This document shows, in pieces, positions 1 to 10,047 of a stretch of DNA of 63,947 bases. Within the stretch, counting starts at the first letter, position 1. Every line of letters starts with the position of its first letter. The position numbers were made by a program, and so were the translations under genes. The DNA lies in contig JAJDBX010000064.1 of the NCBI GenBank assembly GCA_029261135.1, forward strand, positions 1 to 63,947, given 5' to 3'. The notes beneath the pieces are model-generated. The model saw nothing but the letters and a program-made list of their open reading frames with translations, was not told the DNA's origin and made no database searches. Source of the DNA: Nitrospirota bacterium. GTDB taxonomy: Bacteria; Nitrospirota; Nitrospiria; SBBL01; JAADHI01.

Positions 1-164
1 CGATAGATTTTTCCACCCAAGGCCTCCAAGCGTTCTGTCCGCTCAGAGCTGTTGGCATCTGAGCCTGTCACGTGGAATTGCATGTTCAAAAGAATCTCTG
101 CGATGCCGCTCATCCCTGCACCACCGATCCCTGTAAAATGAATATGCTGTACTTTTCTGAACAT
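1..164 (-). CDS. murC: UDP-N-acetylmuramate--L-alanine ligase MurC (N-terminal fragment, cut by window edge)
   Basis: Only the first 54 codons are in the window and the rest lies beyond base 1. The translation opens [20 protein letters not shown], the Rossmann-like nucleotide-binding start typical of MurC (GIGGAGMSG), followed by a [13 protein letters not shown] stretch that is also usual for the family. MurC is the cytoplasmic ligase that adds L-alanine to UDP-MurNAc in peptidoglycan precursor synthesis. The ATG at 164 lies 9 bases after the murG stop on the same strand, so it is the downstream gene of the same operon. The identification is firm despite the truncation because this N-terminal motif is diagnostic and the context is the dcw cluster. 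Confidence 0.93.
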   Translation of the reverse strand, partial: MFRKVQHIHFTGIGGAGMSGIAEILLNMQFHVTGSDANSSERTERLEALGGKIY

Positions 165-173
165 AGTTTTTGT

Positions 174-1256
174 TTAAATCCTTCTATCTGTCGCAAGTGC
201 GATACACTGAGTCACAATTTCTTCTGCTGCTTTGGGTTTTCCCTGTGTTTTGGCTGCAAGCGCCATATTCTCAAGCCTGACTGACTCGGAAAGCAGAGAT
301 AAAATCAAAGCGGCCAATCTTTCCCCCCTCAAGTCCTGATCAAGCACCATGACTGCGGCGCCGATTGCGACAAAAGCTTTTGCATTTTCGATTTGATGTC
401 CCCCCGCGTAGGGAAATGGGATGAGCAGTGCGGGTTTACCCACCACGCCAATTTCAGAAAGGGTTCCGGCACCGGCACGGCTGATAATGAGATCCGCTTC
501 GCTGTAAGCACTTGCCATGTCATCAATAAACGGGCTGACTTTTGCATTAAATTTGGCTTGGTCATATTCTGTTTGTATGCTTTCAAAGTCCGATTTTCCT
601 GTTTGATGAATAATGGATAATTGCGATTTTTTTTCTGCTAAAAAGGGAAGGCTTTCAATCATGGCACGATTGATGGATTTTGCCCCTTGGCTTCCGCCTA
701 AAATGAGAAGCGTTTGAATGTCTTCTTTTTGTCGGGGTGGTTTTGCTTGTGTGATCTCCGGACGGACGGGAATACCCAGCCGCTGGATCTTGGTGCTGTA
801 AAGCTTGTCATTTGATGCTTCAAAAGCGGTAACAACGAGATGGCAGAGTGGTGCGACCATTTTATTGACCAAGCCAGGAACCACGTTGGGCTCAAGAATG
901 ACACGTTTGATGCGCAATAAGGTGGCGGCAAGCATGACGGGCACAGCGACATACCCGCCAATGCCGATGACCAGTTGCGGCCCGAAGTTTTTTAATATCT
1001 TGAGTGCTTGTAAAAGACCGATAGGAATCGCTCCGATGGCTTTGACCCGTGCAAGAATTCCTTTTCCGACGAAACCCGTTGCTGCAACCGTCTCAAAAAG
1101 AAATCCTTTTTTGGGAATGGGGCTTGACCCGATACCCTGTGAAGTGCCGATAAACAATATCTGTGTCTCCGCCTGCAATTTTAAAAAGGTTTCTGCCAAA
1201 GCAATGCCGGGGTAAAGATGTCCCCCTGTCCCTCCGCCTGCAATCACGACTTTCAT
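174..1256 (-). CDS. murG: UDP-GlcNAc:lipid I N-acetylglucosaminyltransferase MurG
   Basis: This 360-residue protein is the membrane-associated glycosyltransferase that turns lipid I into lipid II at the cytoplasmic face. The N terminus MKVVIAGGGTGGHLYPG carries the family's glycine-rich loop. The C-terminal half has the donor-sugar site pattern ISRAGAGTLSE followed by PALLIPFPYAGGHQ. The frame is open upstream to 1508, but that stretch runs through ftsW in another frame. The ATG at 1256 gives the normal family length and overlaps the ftsW stop by four bases (ATGA), which points to translational coupling. No key motif is missing. Confidence 0.97.
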   Translation of the reverse strand: MKVVIAGGGTGGHLYPGIALAETFLKLQAETQILFIGTSQGIGSSPIPKKGFLFETVAATGFVGKGILARVKAIGAIPIGLLQALKILKNFGPQLVIGIGGYVAVPVMLAATLLRIKRVILEPNVVPGLVNKMVAPLCHLVVTAFEASNDKLYSTKIQRLGIPVRPEITQAKPPRQKEDIQTLLILGGSQGAKSINRAMIESLPFLAEKKSQLSIIHQTGKSDFESIQTEYDQAKFNAKVSPFIDDMASAYSEADLIISRAGAGTLSEIGVVGKPALLIPFPYAGGHQIENAKAFVAIGAAVMVLDQDLRGERLAALILSLLSESVRLENMALAAKTQGKPKAAEEIVTQCIALATDRRI

Positions 1257-2455
1257 CTGCGCCTGTGCTCGGGAGATAGATCGACCTGCCTGGAAATATT
1301 GTAAAGAAAGCCGATGGCCATGCAGTTTGTTAGAAGGGACGATCCCCCATAACTCATGAAAGGCAGAGGCAAGCCTTTTGTGGGAAGCAGTCCGGTGACG
1401 ACCCCCATGTTGAGCAGGGCCGGAAGCACGACCACCAGTGTCATGCCGATCGCGATCATCCGCTGATAAGGGGATCCTGCTTTGAGGGCCGTACGTGTGC
1501 CTCGCCATAAAATCACGGAAAAAAGGAAAATAATGAGCATTGTCCCCATGAGCCCGAAGGCTTCCCCAAATACAGAAAAAATAAAGTCAGTGTGGGGTTC
1601 CGGCAAGAAAAAAAGAACCTGTTTAACTCCGGACAAGCCGGTACCGGTATAACCACCGCTACCCAATGCCACTTGAGATTGGATGATTTGGAAACCGCTG
1701 GTCAGTTTGTTTTCCCAAGGGTTGAGGAAGGCAAAAATACGCTTCATCCGATAGGGGGATGTGACGATCCAATAGACAAAAAATGGGACAACGACACTGA
1801 CCATGAGGCCGAGTTGTTTGAGGGGGACACCGCCTAAGAAAAGGAGTAGCACTGTGATCAATAGAATCACGACGGTAGTGCCAAAATCGGGCTCTAGCAG
1901 AATGAGCATGGCCATGGACCCGATGACGATGAGGGCAGGCACAGCTCCTTCAAGGAAATCCTGAAGCTGATCTCCCTTTTTATCAATATAGTGTGCGAGA
2001 TAGATGACCGAAAATAACTTGGCAAGTTCTGAAGGCTGAAAGGAGAAACCCCCGATCTGGATCCAACGGCGCGCACCATTGGTTTCAACGCCAAAAATGA
2101 GTACAAATAAGAGGAGTGAAAATAGGATGCCTGCCATCGGGATGATCCAATTTCGAAGCCGATCGACCTTGATGCTTGAGGTTATCAAAAACGCAATGAT
2201 GCCAAGAAAAAACCACAGGAGTTGTTTTTTGATGAAATAAAATGAGTCATGATATGTTTTTTGTCCGATGAGGCTACTTGCATTGTAAACCATGATGAGC
2301 CCCGTTACTGCGATGAAAAGAACGATACAGAGCAAGAGCCAGTCGCCTGAAGGAAGCGCCCATTTTCTTTGGTATCCGTCCCTCTGGCGCGTAGAGATAC
2401 TGGAGCTAAAGCGAAGAGACATCTGCGAGGAATTGTTTGTTTTTGCATGCTTCAT
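1253..2455 (-). CDS. ftsW: Lipid II polymerase / division protein FtsW (SEDS family)
   Basis: The protein has 400 residues and many hydrophobic segments, as expected for the ten-helix SEDS glycosyltransferases that polymerise septal glycan with FtsI. The first 30 or so residues are polar and cytoplasmic. The C-terminal signature PLPFMSYGGSSLL is present, as is the NPWENKLTSGFQIIQSQVAL block seen in FtsW/RodA proteins. Position between murD and murG in a dcw cluster favours FtsW over RodA. It overlaps murD upstream and murG downstream by four bases each, so all three are probably translated in a coupled way. Confidence 0.95.
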   Translation of the reverse strand: MKHAKTNNSSQMSLRFSSSISTRQRDGYQRKWALPSGDWLLLCIVLFIAVTGLIMVYNASSLIGQKTYHDSFYFIKKQLLWFFLGIIAFLITSSIKVDRLRNWIIPMAGILFSLLLFVLIFGVETNGARRWIQIGGFSFQPSELAKLFSVIYLAHYIDKKGDQLQDFLEGAVPALIVIGSMAMLILLEPDFGTTVVILLITVLLLFLGGVPLKQLGLMVSVVVPFFVYWIVTSPYRMKRIFAFLNPWENKLTSGFQIIQSQVALGSGGYTGTGLSGVKQVLFFLPEPHTDFIFSVFGEAFGLMGTMLIIFLFSVILWRGTRTALKAGSPYQRMIAIGMTLVVVLPALLNMGVVTGLLPTKGLPLPFMSYGGSSLLTNCMAIGFLYNISRQVDLSPEHRRR

Positions 2456-3792
2456 GAGAGTCCGTTCACGATTTTTTTAAACGTTTCACCGCGTTCCTGG
2501 TAATTTAGAAACAGATCGAAACTGGCGCAAGCCGGTGACAACAAGATCGTTTCTCCTGGGTTTGCGGTTTTTGTCGCGCGAATTACGGCAGTTTCCAGTG
2601 CTTCAAAGCCATTCGTGGATTGGATCATTTCAATCGAAGGGTGGTCTGAAAAGCAGCGTGCCATTTTCTCCCGTGCTTCTCCGAATAAAATCAGATGTTT
2701 GACTTTATCGCGTATCGTCGTTTTGAGTGGTGAAAAATCAGTCGCTTTGTCTCGTCCACCGGCAATCAAAATCACGGGTTTATTCTGTCCCTCGAGAGAT
2801 CGCATTAAGGCCCCCGTATTGGTGCCTTTTGAATCATTTAAGTATTGCACGCCAGAAACCGAACGAACGAATTCCATGCGATGCGGCAGACCTTGATAAC
2901 TGCGCAATGTTTTAGCAATGCCTTCAAGCGAACATCCGCAAAGTTGTGTGATGGCCGTTGCGGCAAGAATATTTTCGATGTAGTAGGCCGCACCTTTTCC
3001 CAAATCTTTCACATGGCAGACCGATTCTTCTTCTCCCCAGATCGTGGACTGAATCATGTCATTACGAAGGTATACGCCTCGCTCAACGCGCTTATTTTTG
3101 CTAAAGAAAATCACTTCACCTTTCGTGCTGGGTGGAAGGGTGAGGGGGTCATCAAAATTACAAACGGCATGATCTTCTTTTTGTTGGTTTTCAAAAATAC
3201 GCCATTTTGTTTTCTGATATGCATCGAGATCTTTGTAGCGGTCGAGGTGGTCCGGGGTAATATTTAAAAGTGCTGCGATGCGTGGCCGAAAATGCGTGAT
3301 GGTTTCCAGTTGAAACGAACTGAGTTCCGCGACGATAAAATCCCAATGCGAAGAGACTGCTTCAGAAAGCGGAAGTCCTAAGTTGCCGCCCACAAAAGTG
3401 GTTAAACCCCAATTGTGGAGGATTTGCCCAACAAGTGTGGTGGTTGTACTTTTGCCGTTGGTTCCTGTAATGCCGATTAATGGCGATGAAATAAAAGAGG
3501 ACGCGAGTTCAATTTCACTAATGACTGTAACATTAGAGGATTTGAGCAAGGCTATGGGCAGCTTTGAAATGGGGACTCCCGGGCTAAGGACAATCAAATC
3601 TGCTTCGCATAAGTCTCTTTCGTCCCAGGCTCCCAGTTTGACTTGAATCCGCGAGGGAAGGGCCAAAGGCGGTTTTTGTTGCTGATCATCGATCAGTAGG
3701 GGGATTGCCCCTTTTTGGGAAAGTAAGGTGGCTGCGGATAAGCCACTTTTTCCCATGCCGATGACGGTGACCTTTTTTCCTTTTACGTCCAT
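2452..3792 (-). CDS. murD: UDP-N-acetylmuramoylalanine--D-glutamate ligase MurD
   Basis: This is a cytoplasmic Mur ligase of 446 residues that adds D-glutamate to UDP-MurNAc-L-Ala. It opens with a Rossmann fold (KVTVIGMGKSGLSAA) and has the ATP-binding loop GITGTNGKSTTTTL near residue 110. The central domain has the LNITPDHLDRY motif, and the C-terminal domain carries YLNDSKGTN and the VILIAGGRDK region typical of MurD. Length is normal. The ATG at 3792 is 19 bases after mraY. The stop overlaps the ftsW start. Confidence 0.96.
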   Translation of the reverse strand: MDVKGKKVTVIGMGKSGLSAATLLSQKGAIPLLIDDQQQKPPLALPSRIQVKLGAWDERDLCEADLIVLSPGVPISKLPIALLKSSNVTVISEIELASSFISSPLIGITGTNGKSTTTTLVGQILHNWGLTTFVGGNLGLPLSEAVSSHWDFIVAELSSFQLETITHFRPRIAALLNITPDHLDRYKDLDAYQKTKWRIFENQQKEDHAVCNFDDPLTLPPSTKGEVIFFSKNKRVERGVYLRNDMIQSTIWGEEESVCHVKDLGKGAAYYIENILAATAITQLCGCSLEGIAKTLRSYQGLPHRMEFVRSVSGVQYLNDSKGTNTGALMRSLEGQNKPVILIAGGRDKATDFSPLKTTIRDKVKHLILFGEAREKMARCFSDHPSIEMIQSTNGFEALETAVIRATKTANPGETILLSPACASFDLFLNYQERGETFKKIVNGLS

Positions 3793-3811
3793 TTCTTTCC
3801 CTTGTTTCTCT

Positions 3812-4888
3812 CTACCTTAATTTTAAAGTACTTAAGCTAATCAGCCCTAAAATAATGGCGATGATCCAAAATCGAACCACTATTTTGGGTTCCTTCCATC
3901 CTTTAAGTTCATAATGATGATGAATGGGGGCCATTAAAAAGACCCTTTTCCCTCGTGATTTGTAAGAAGTCACCTGTACGATGACGGAGAGTGCTTCAAC
4001 GACAAAAATTCCGCCCACCAATGCCAAGAGGAGTTCATGTTTTGAAATGACCGCGACCGTGCCCAGTGCACCCCCCAAAGGTAGAGAGCCGATATCTCCC
4101 ATAAAAATAGTGGCGGGGTAGGCATTAAACCAAAGAAAACCTAAAGCTGCGCCAAGCATCGAGCCACAGAATACGGCAAGTTCCCCTGCGCCTTTGATAT
4201 GCGGAATGAGGAGGTATTCGGAGAAATCCGCATGTCCGCTCACGTAGGAAACAATCAGGTAGGCGACGGCTGCGACCATGACCGGGCCGACCGCCAATCC
4301 ATCGAGTCCATCCGTCAAATTGACCGCGTTGGAAGCGCCGACAATGACTAAAATGGTGAAGGGGATATAAAAGACACCGAGGTCGGGTGTCACATTTTTA
4401 AAAAAAGGAACGGACAAGATCGTTGAGTAGGCGGGTGAGGTGTAGAGTCCGAGGGCTACAATAAGGGCGATGACAATTTGAAGCGAAAATTTATATCGAG
4501 GCAGAAGGCCTTTTGGGTTTTTTTTGATACATTTCAGGTAGTCATCCCAAAATCCAATGAGTCCAAATCCGGTGGTTGCGCAGAGGCTCAGCCAAACATA
4601 ACGGTTTGTCATGTCAGCCCAAAGCAATGTCGAAGAGATGATGGCGACCAGGATCATGAGTCCGCCCATAGTGGGTGTTCCTGTTTTTGAAAGATGTGAT
4701 TTGGGTCCATCCTCTCGAATGGCTTGGCCCATTTGGCGACGTGTGAGTAGATTGGTAATCCATGGCCCGATCAAAAAAGAAATCACCAAAGCTGTGACGA
4801 CGGCATACACGGTTCTGAAGGTAATGTAGCGAAAAACATTCAAAAAAGAAAAAGTGGTATGGAGTGGATAGAGAAGATTGTAAACCAT
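3812..4888 (-). CDS. mraY: Phospho-N-acetylmuramoyl-pentapeptide transferase MraY
   Basis: This integral membrane enzyme moves phospho-MurNAc-pentapeptide onto undecaprenyl phosphate to make lipid I. The 358-residue length and the run of hydrophobic segments are normal. Family landmarks are visible: GTPTMGG near residue 70, the aspartate-rich [17 protein letters not shown], the FMGDIGSL motif and the APIHHHYE loop near the C terminus. The start codon shares one base with the murF stop (TAATG), so translation is probably coupled to murF. Confidence 0.97.
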   Translation of the reverse strand: MVYNLLYPLHTTFSFLNVFRYITFRTVYAVVTALVISFLIGPWITNLLTRRQMGQAIREDGPKSHLSKTGTPTMGGLMILVAIISSTLLWADMTNRYVWLSLCATTGFGLIGFWDDYLKCIKKNPKGLLPRYKFSLQIVIALIVALGLYTSPAYSTILSVPFFKNVTPDLGVFYIPFTILVIVGASNAVNLTDGLDGLAVGPVMVAAVAYLIVSYVSGHADFSEYLLIPHIKGAGELAVFCGSMLGAALGFLWFNAYPATIFMGDIGSLPLGGALGTVAVISKHELLLALVGGIFVVEALSVIVQVTSYKSRGKRVFLMAPIHHHYELKGWKEPKIVVRFWIIAIILGLISLSTLKLR

Positions 4889-6324
4889 TAAATACTTTCC
4901 TCTTGTCCCGATTCTGTAAGCCCGAAACAGGGTAGGAGTCGTTCCATTTTCATGACACGTGAGCCTTTAATGAGCACTGTATCCCCCGGGTTAATTTTGT
5001 CCTCCAATACGGGCTTGATGTCTAAAAAGTCTGTATGGACTGAAATCTTATCGGTGGACATGCCTTCCGAGATCGCACCGGCTGCGGTTTGATTCGCCGA
5101 TTTTCCGATGACGATCAGAAGGTCAATGCCATGTGATGCAACTGTTTTCCCAAGCTGTCTGTGGGCCGCATCGGAATAGTCGCCCAATTCCAGCATGTCT
5201 CCTAAAAGTGCGATGCGCTTTCCTTTGCCATGAGTCGATGTCGCAAGCAGGTCGAGCGCGGCTTTTACGGAGGCTGGATTTGCGTTGTAGGCGTCGAAAA
5301 GAATGGTGATGCCCTTTGCTTGAAGTTTCTCTATCCGTTGAGACAGACCTTTTATTTTGGAAAGCCCTTTAGAAATGGCTTCGATTGGAATATCGAGTGA
5401 GGCTGCGACAGCGGATGCGCCGAGTGCATTTAATACCTGATGCTGTCCTGGTATCGGGAGCATAATGTCGATTGATTTCATGGAACGATTTTGATGGAGT
5501 TTAAAGCTCGTATTGTCATTTTTTGCGACAATGTTATCTGCAGTGATGTGAGCCGTTTCGGGTGTTTGTTGAAGGCCAAAAGTCCATGCATCGGGGATTT
5601 GATTTTCCCAGGGTTGTAAGAAGGGATCGTCCCGGTTAATGATCGCGGTGCCACATTTTTTCACGGATTGAAAAAGGTGAGACTTCTCTTGTTCAACGCC
5701 TTCCAAACTTCCGAGCCCCTCCAGGTGCGCCGGGCCGATGTTTGTAATTAAGCCAGTTGTCGGCTGGGAGATGTCGCAAAGATGAGCCATTTCTTTTTTC
5801 TTGCTGATCCCCATTTCAATCACTGCGCTGTCATGTGTTTTATTAAGACGGAGTAATGTCAGGGGGAGACCGATATGGTTATTCAGGTTGCCTTCTGTTT
5901 TCAACACATTTCCTTGATGGAATAAGATTGAGGCGAGCATCTCTTTTGTGCTTGTTTTTCCATTACTTCCGGTGATGCCCACCACGGGCAATGTAAATTG
6001 TTTCCGATGCCATTTTGCAAGATCCTGAAGGGCGCAAAGGGGATCTTCAACGAGAATGAAAAAGAATCTGGGATTCTGTCGAAGCCATTTTTCTTTGTAT
6101 TGATTAAAAACATGCTTCGCAACGACGGCACCCTGTCCTCTTTTTTGAATCGCTTGTTCCACAAAGCGATGCCCATCGAAATGAGGGCCAGAGAGTGCGA
6201 AAAAAAGGTTGTTTTCCTGGATCGTTCGGGTATCAATTGAAAATCCCTCGAAGGGTCTTTCCCGAGAACTCTCTCCTTCACATTGTCCTTTGCAGCCTTC
6301 CAGTACATGATCTACAGTCCACAT
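4888..6324 (-). CDS. murF: UDP-MurNAc-tripeptide--D-alanyl-D-alanine ligase MurF
   Basis: MurF adds the D-Ala-D-Ala dipeptide to complete the cytoplasmic pentapeptide precursor. The protein has 478 residues, with an N-terminal domain containing FSIDTRTIQ and the Mur-ligase ATP loop [15 protein letters not shown]. The middle carries [13 protein letters not shown] and [11 protein letters not shown]. The C-terminal domain has [10 protein letters not shown] and [10 protein letters not shown], both characteristic of MurF rather than MurC, D or E. It lies 2 bases downstream of murE and touches mraY. Confidence 0.96.
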   Translation of the reverse strand: MWTVDHVLEGCKGQCEGESSRERPFEGFSIDTRTIQENNLFFALSGPHFDGHRFVEQAIQKRGQGAVVAKHVFNQYKEKWLRQNPRFFFILVEDPLCALQDLAKWHRKQFTLPVVGITGSNGKTSTKEMLASILFHQGNVLKTEGNLNNHIGLPLTLLRLNKTHDSAVIEMGISKKKEMAHLCDISQPTTGLITNIGPAHLEGLGSLEGVEQEKSHLFQSVKKCGTAIINRDDPFLQPWENQIPDAWTFGLQQTPETAHITADNIVAKNDNTSFKLHQNRSMKSIDIMLPIPGQHQVLNALGASAVAASLDIPIEAISKGLSKIKGLSQRIEKLQAKGITILFDAYNANPASVKAALDLLATSTHGKGKRIALLGDMLELGDYSDAAHRQLGKTVASHGIDLLIVIGKSANQTAAGAISEGMSTDKISVHTDFLDIKPVLEDKINPGDTVLIKGSRVMKMERLLPCFGLTESGQEESI

Positions 6325-6326
6325 TA

Positions 6327-7862
6327 TTATTTTGAGTCGATCGAATGAATCGTTTCGCTCCGTCGCCTTTTTTCTGCCAGAACTTGTCGGACAACCTCGC
6401 GATCATCAAAAGGCAGTGTTCTGTCCTCAATGAGCTGATTTGTTTCGTGTCCTTTTCCAGCAATGACTACAATATCGCCTTCTTTTGCGTGATTAATGAT
6501 TTCCCAAATGGCCTGGCCCCGGTCAGGAACAATTTCATAATCAATGGCTGCCTCTTTATGTTCCCTTTTGTAGGAAAGAATTCCGGCTTCTATCTCTTTG
6601 ATAATGGCTAAAGGAGGTTCGTTTCTCGGATTGTCTGAAGTCAGTATGATTTTTTGGCTAAAAGCTGCAGTGGCATATCCCATCTGAGGCCGTTTCCCGC
6701 GATCCCGGTCTCCTCCGCAGCCGAAGAGGGTCAGAATTTGTTTGGGAGACAATTCCGCAATGGACTGGAGGAGTCTATCCAGTGCATCTGGCGTATGGGC
6801 ATAATCGACAATTACGGTAAACCCTTCTTCGCATGCGATCTTTTCAAAACGGCCGGGCACCTCTTTAAGGGCTGAAATCCCTGCCGAGATCTCTTCTTTT
6901 GTGAGTCTTTGTAAGATCGCAACGCCGATTGCCGCAAGAATGTTGTACACATTGTGACGACCGACAAGGGAAGAGCTGACTTCGATATTCCCAATGGGTG
7001 TTTTGGCAATCATCCAAATGCCATTCAGGCTTGATCTAAACTGAATGGGATAAAGATCTTTTTTCTGCTCAATGCCGTAAGCCCAGACCTTATTCTGTGC
7101 TTCTTGTTGGAGTCGTTTTCCCCAGGGGTCGTCGATGTTAATGATGGACTCGCCCTTTGTTTGAGAAAATAAGATTTTTTTGGATTCAAAATAAGCGTCC
7201 ATCGACCCGTGATAATCGAGATGATCTTGTGTCAGATTTGTAAAAACAGCATTTTTAAAGACACAGCCGGCCACGCGTCCTTGCTCGAGTGCATGAGAGG
7301 AAACCTCCATGACGACGTGTGTCATTTCGCTTTTTTGCATATTGGAAAAGTTTCTTTGTAACTCAAGCAGGCCGGGCGTGGTGTTTTTGGCTTTTGTCGT
7401 GTGTTTGCCATAGCGATAGGCAATGGTACTGAGCATGCCGCACTTCCTTCCGGCTTGGTTCAATAAAGCGTCAATTAAATAGGTTGTTGTTGTTTTGCCA
7501 TTTGTGCCTGTAATCCCGATAAGCTGAAGTTTTGTTGCAGGATAATCAAAAAAGAAAGACACAAGGTGCTGGAGTGCTTCCCGCGTGTCGGAGACACGAA
7601 TCAGGGGTACAGATGAATGAGAATTATGTGGACTTTTCATCGAGGTCTCTTCATCGATCAGCACTGCAGCGGCACCTCTTTGGATGGCTTCATCGATATA
7701 ATTGTGACCATCGTGTCGGGATCCTTTTAAGGCCACAAAAAGGGTTCCTGGAAAAACATCGTTGGAGTCGATCGCGATGTCGTTTATGTTGATATTCTCA
7801 TTGCCAAGAAGCTCGAGCATGGGCTGATCTTTTATTTTGTTTTGCTCATTTAATGTTTTCAT
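6327..7862 (-). CDS. murE: UDP-MurNAc-L-Ala-D-Glu--meso-diaminopimelate ligase MurE
   Basis: MurE adds the third stem-peptide residue. The ATP loop GITGTNGKTTTTYL, the NLTQDHLDYHG motif and the C-terminal SDNPRNEPP are present. DNPR marks enzymes that use meso-diaminopimelate, so the peptidoglycan is inferred to be the DAP type. Two starts compete: a GTG at 7880 that overlaps the ftsI stop, and an ATG at 7862 preceded by AGAGG at 5-base spacing. The ATG (511 residues) is preferred because only it has a ribosome binding site. The choice changes only six residues. Confidence 0.95.
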   Translation of the reverse strand: MKTLNEQNKIKDQPMLELLGNENININDIAIDSNDVFPGTLFVALKGSRHDGHNYIDEAIQRGAAAVLIDEETSMKSPHNSHSSVPLIRVSDTREALQHLVSFFFDYPATKLQLIGITGTNGKTTTTYLIDALLNQAGRKCGMLSTIAYRYGKHTTKAKNTTPGLLELQRNFSNMQKSEMTHVVMEVSSHALEQGRVAGCVFKNAVFTNLTQDHLDYHGSMDAYFESKKILFSQTKGESIINIDDPWGKRLQQEAQNKVWAYGIEQKKDLYPIQFRSSLNGIWMIAKTPIGNIEVSSSLVGRHNVYNILAAIGVAILQRLTKEEISAGISALKEVPGRFEKIACEEGFTVIVDYAHTPDALDRLLQSIAELSPKQILTLFGCGGDRDRGKRPQMGYATAAFSQKIILTSDNPRNEPPLAIIKEIEAGILSYKREHKEAAIDYEIVPDRGQAIWEIINHAKEGDIVVIAGKGHETNQLIEDRTLPFDDREVVRQVLAEKRRRSETIHSIDSK

Positions 7863-7876
7863 CAAAACCTCTAAGT

Positions 7877-9694
7877 TCACCTAGATGGGCCAATCTCATA
7901 AAAGGCATCTTTGACGACCAATTCATTTTGATGCCGGGTGTTGCTGGTCTTTATGGCATAGTTTGTGCTCTGATCTGGCAAAGAGATAGAAGGTGTAGGT
8001 GTTTTGGGAGGTACTTTGAGATAATAGAGCACTTCTTTTGCGATATTAGAGAAAACAGGGGCTGCGATTTCACCACCCCATCCCTTTCCTTCGGGTTCGT
8101 CGACCATGACTAAGATCGTGACGACAGGATCTTCCGCCGGGACAAAGCCCACAAAGGAACTCACAAACTTATCTCGTGAATACCGTTTTGTTTCAGGGTC
8201 GATTTTTTGAGCTGTTCCTGTTTTGCCTGCAACGGCATAACCCGAAACGGCAGCCCGTCGGGCGGTTCCTGCATCTGAGACAACCATTTTTAATATTTCG
8301 GTTACTTCATTTGCTGTTTTTTCCGTCAGCACCCGTCGTTTGATTGTGGGTGCGCGAGAGTCCTTTCCATTTTTACCTCGGACTTCTCGGATGATTTGGG
8401 GCGTCATCAGGTATCCGCCGTTTGCGATGACCGATGTTGCTGTGATCATTTGTAAGGGGGTCACGCCAATTTCTTGGCCAATCGCAATGGAGGCAAGCGA
8501 CCTTCCAGACCAACGAGAGGTATCGCGGAGCAAGCCGGGTGATTCTCCTGTCAGGTCGATGCCCAGGCGTTTTCCGAAACCAAAAGCACGGACATACGAA
8601 GCGAGCCTTTCTTGTCCCAATACTTCTGCCACTTTGATGGTTCCGATGTTACTTGAGTGCGCAATGACTTGACGGAAGGGAATGACGCCAAAAGGGTCGT
8701 GGTCGTGAATGGTCGTTCCTTTGACGCGATAGCTTCCTTCTTCACAATCGATGAGATCGTCAGGGGTCACAAGATTCTCTTCTAGTGCAGCTGCAGTTGT
8801 CACAATTTTAAATGTGGATCCGGGTTCATAAAAGTCAGCGATGGTCCTGTTCCGCCATTGTGCTGGGCTTGATGTGCGAACCTTGTTCGGATTAAATTTG
8901 GGTCGAACCGCCATTGAGAGAATCTCGCCGGTCCAGGGATCCATGACGAGGACTGTCCCTCCTTTCGCCCCTGTTTCTTTGACGACACGATCCAGTTCCC
9001 GTTCACTCACATGTTGAATGCGTTCATCAACAGTCAGATGCAGATCTTTTCCTGGCGAGGCTTCGATGTATTTCAGGTCTTTTGGAAAAACTGAATTCCC
9101 GTAAGCATCCCGTTCAAGAATGATTGCACCTTCTGTTCCGCTGAGCGTGGAATCCTGTTTTTGTTCAATGCCCTCTAATCCCTGATTGTCGAGCCCCACA
9201 AAACCAATCAAATGTCCAAAGAGTGCACCTCTCGGATAGATTCTTTGGCTTTCCATGACGGCACGGATTCCTTTGATTTTCAGGGTTTCTATTTGCGACA
9301 TTTGTTCCGGGCTAATTTTTCTTTTCAACCAAACGAAGTTTGATTTTTTTGTGAGTCTGTGACGTAGCGTCGCTTGAGAGAGTCCTAAAATCATAGAAAG
9401 TTTTTTAGAAGTTGCAGCGGGTGCTTCAATATCAGATGGGATGGCGTAAACAGAGGGACGATCACGATTCATGGCCAGAATATTGCCATTGCGATCATAA
9501 ATGACGCCACGATCACCCTCTATTTTTAGATTCTTTTCCTGAGCCAGGTTTGCGCGTTTTCGCCATTGATCCTGTTCCATCCCTTGAATGAAAATGAGGC
9601 GAGCCGTCACAAGAAGAAAACCGACGATCAATACACAAAAAACGACATAAAAAGATGAGGGTTTCACTTGTTCTATTTTTTGTTTTTGCGCCAT
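7877..9694 (-). CDS. ftsI: Septal peptidoglycan transpeptidase FtsI (PBP3, class B penicillin-binding protein)
   Basis: This 605-residue protein is a bitopic division transpeptidase. It has one N-terminal membrane segment (residues about 15-35), a dimerisation domain opening near the GDRGVIYDRNGNILA box, and a C-terminal penicillin-binding domain. The catalytic motifs are visible: PGSTFKIVT (serine and lysine of SxxK), the SSN triad in AHSSNIG, and KTGTAQK (KTG). It acts with FtsW at the septum. No PASTA repeats are seen at the C terminus. It lies 46 bases downstream of ftsL and its stop abuts murE. Confidence 0.95.
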   Translation of the reverse strand: MAQKQKIEQVKPSSFYVVFCVLIVGFLLVTARLIFIQGMEQDQWRKRANLAQEKNLKIEGDRGVIYDRNGNILAMNRDRPSVYAIPSDIEAPAATSKKLSMILGLSQATLRHRLTKKSNFVWLKRKISPEQMSQIETLKIKGIRAVMESQRIYPRGALFGHLIGFVGLDNQGLEGIEQKQDSTLSGTEGAIILERDAYGNSVFPKDLKYIEASPGKDLHLTVDERIQHVSERELDRVVKETGAKGGTVLVMDPWTGEILSMAVRPKFNPNKVRTSSPAQWRNRTIADFYEPGSTFKIVTTAAALEENLVTPDDLIDCEEGSYRVKGTTIHDHDPFGVIPFRQVIAHSSNIGTIKVAEVLGQERLASYVRAFGFGKRLGIDLTGESPGLLRDTSRWSGRSLASIAIGQEIGVTPLQMITATSVIANGGYLMTPQIIREVRGKNGKDSRAPTIKRRVLTEKTANEVTEILKMVVSDAGTARRAAVSGYAVAGKTGTAQKIDPETKRYSRDKFVSSFVGFVPAEDPVVTILVMVDEPEGKGWGGEIAAPVFSNIAKEVLYYLKVPPKTPTPSISLPDQSTNYAIKTSNTRHQNELVVKDAFYEIGPSR

Positions 9695-9740
9695 GTAAGC
9701 TTCCTCTCAGGCTTGGTGTTAACTGAGTGGATTAGACCAA

Positions 9741-10037
9741 TTAGTTCTTGTTTAGCCTGTTGTTTAGCGCCTGTGCTGTGATGAAAACCCGTTGTTCAGG
9801 TTCGGGGTGTTGCATGCCGATCTGTTCAAGGGCGATCTGCTCAATGCGATCGAGCGCACTCAGGCGCTCGACTTCTACGAGCAGCTCTTTCTGATGACGA
9901 AGAAGCGCACTTTTTTGTTTTTGAATGGTTCCCGTTTCATAACCCGCACGAACCATTTCATTCCTTTGCCAAACAGCGAGAAAAGAAATCACGACAATAG
10001 GAATAATCATTAATAATAGAACAATAAAACGGGACAT
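9741..10037 (-). CDS. ftsL: Cell division protein FtsL-like
   Basis: A 98-residue single-pass membrane protein starts MSRFIVLLLMIIPIVVISFL, with the hydrophobic segment right at the N terminus. A heptad-like extracytoplasmic stretch rich in Glu, Gln and Leu follows (residues about 40-80). This is the layout of FtsL, the small coiled-coil subunit of the FtsQLB complex that activates FtsWI. Sequence conservation in FtsL is low, so the call rests on size, topology and its place between rsmH and ftsI, where ftsL nearly always lies. Confidence 0.85.
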   Translation of the reverse strand: MSRFIVLLLMIIPIVVISFLAVWQRNEMVRAGYETGTIQKQKSALLRHQKELLVEVERLSALDRIEQIALEQIGMQHPEPEQRVFITAQALNNRLNKN

Positions 10038-10047
10038 TGTTTTTTCT

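Noticed and set aside
174-1508. Long form of MurG starting at 1508
   Set aside because: The extra 84 residues lie antisense-like within ftsW sequence in another frame and match no MurG. The ATG at 1256 opens the conserved glycine-rich loop.
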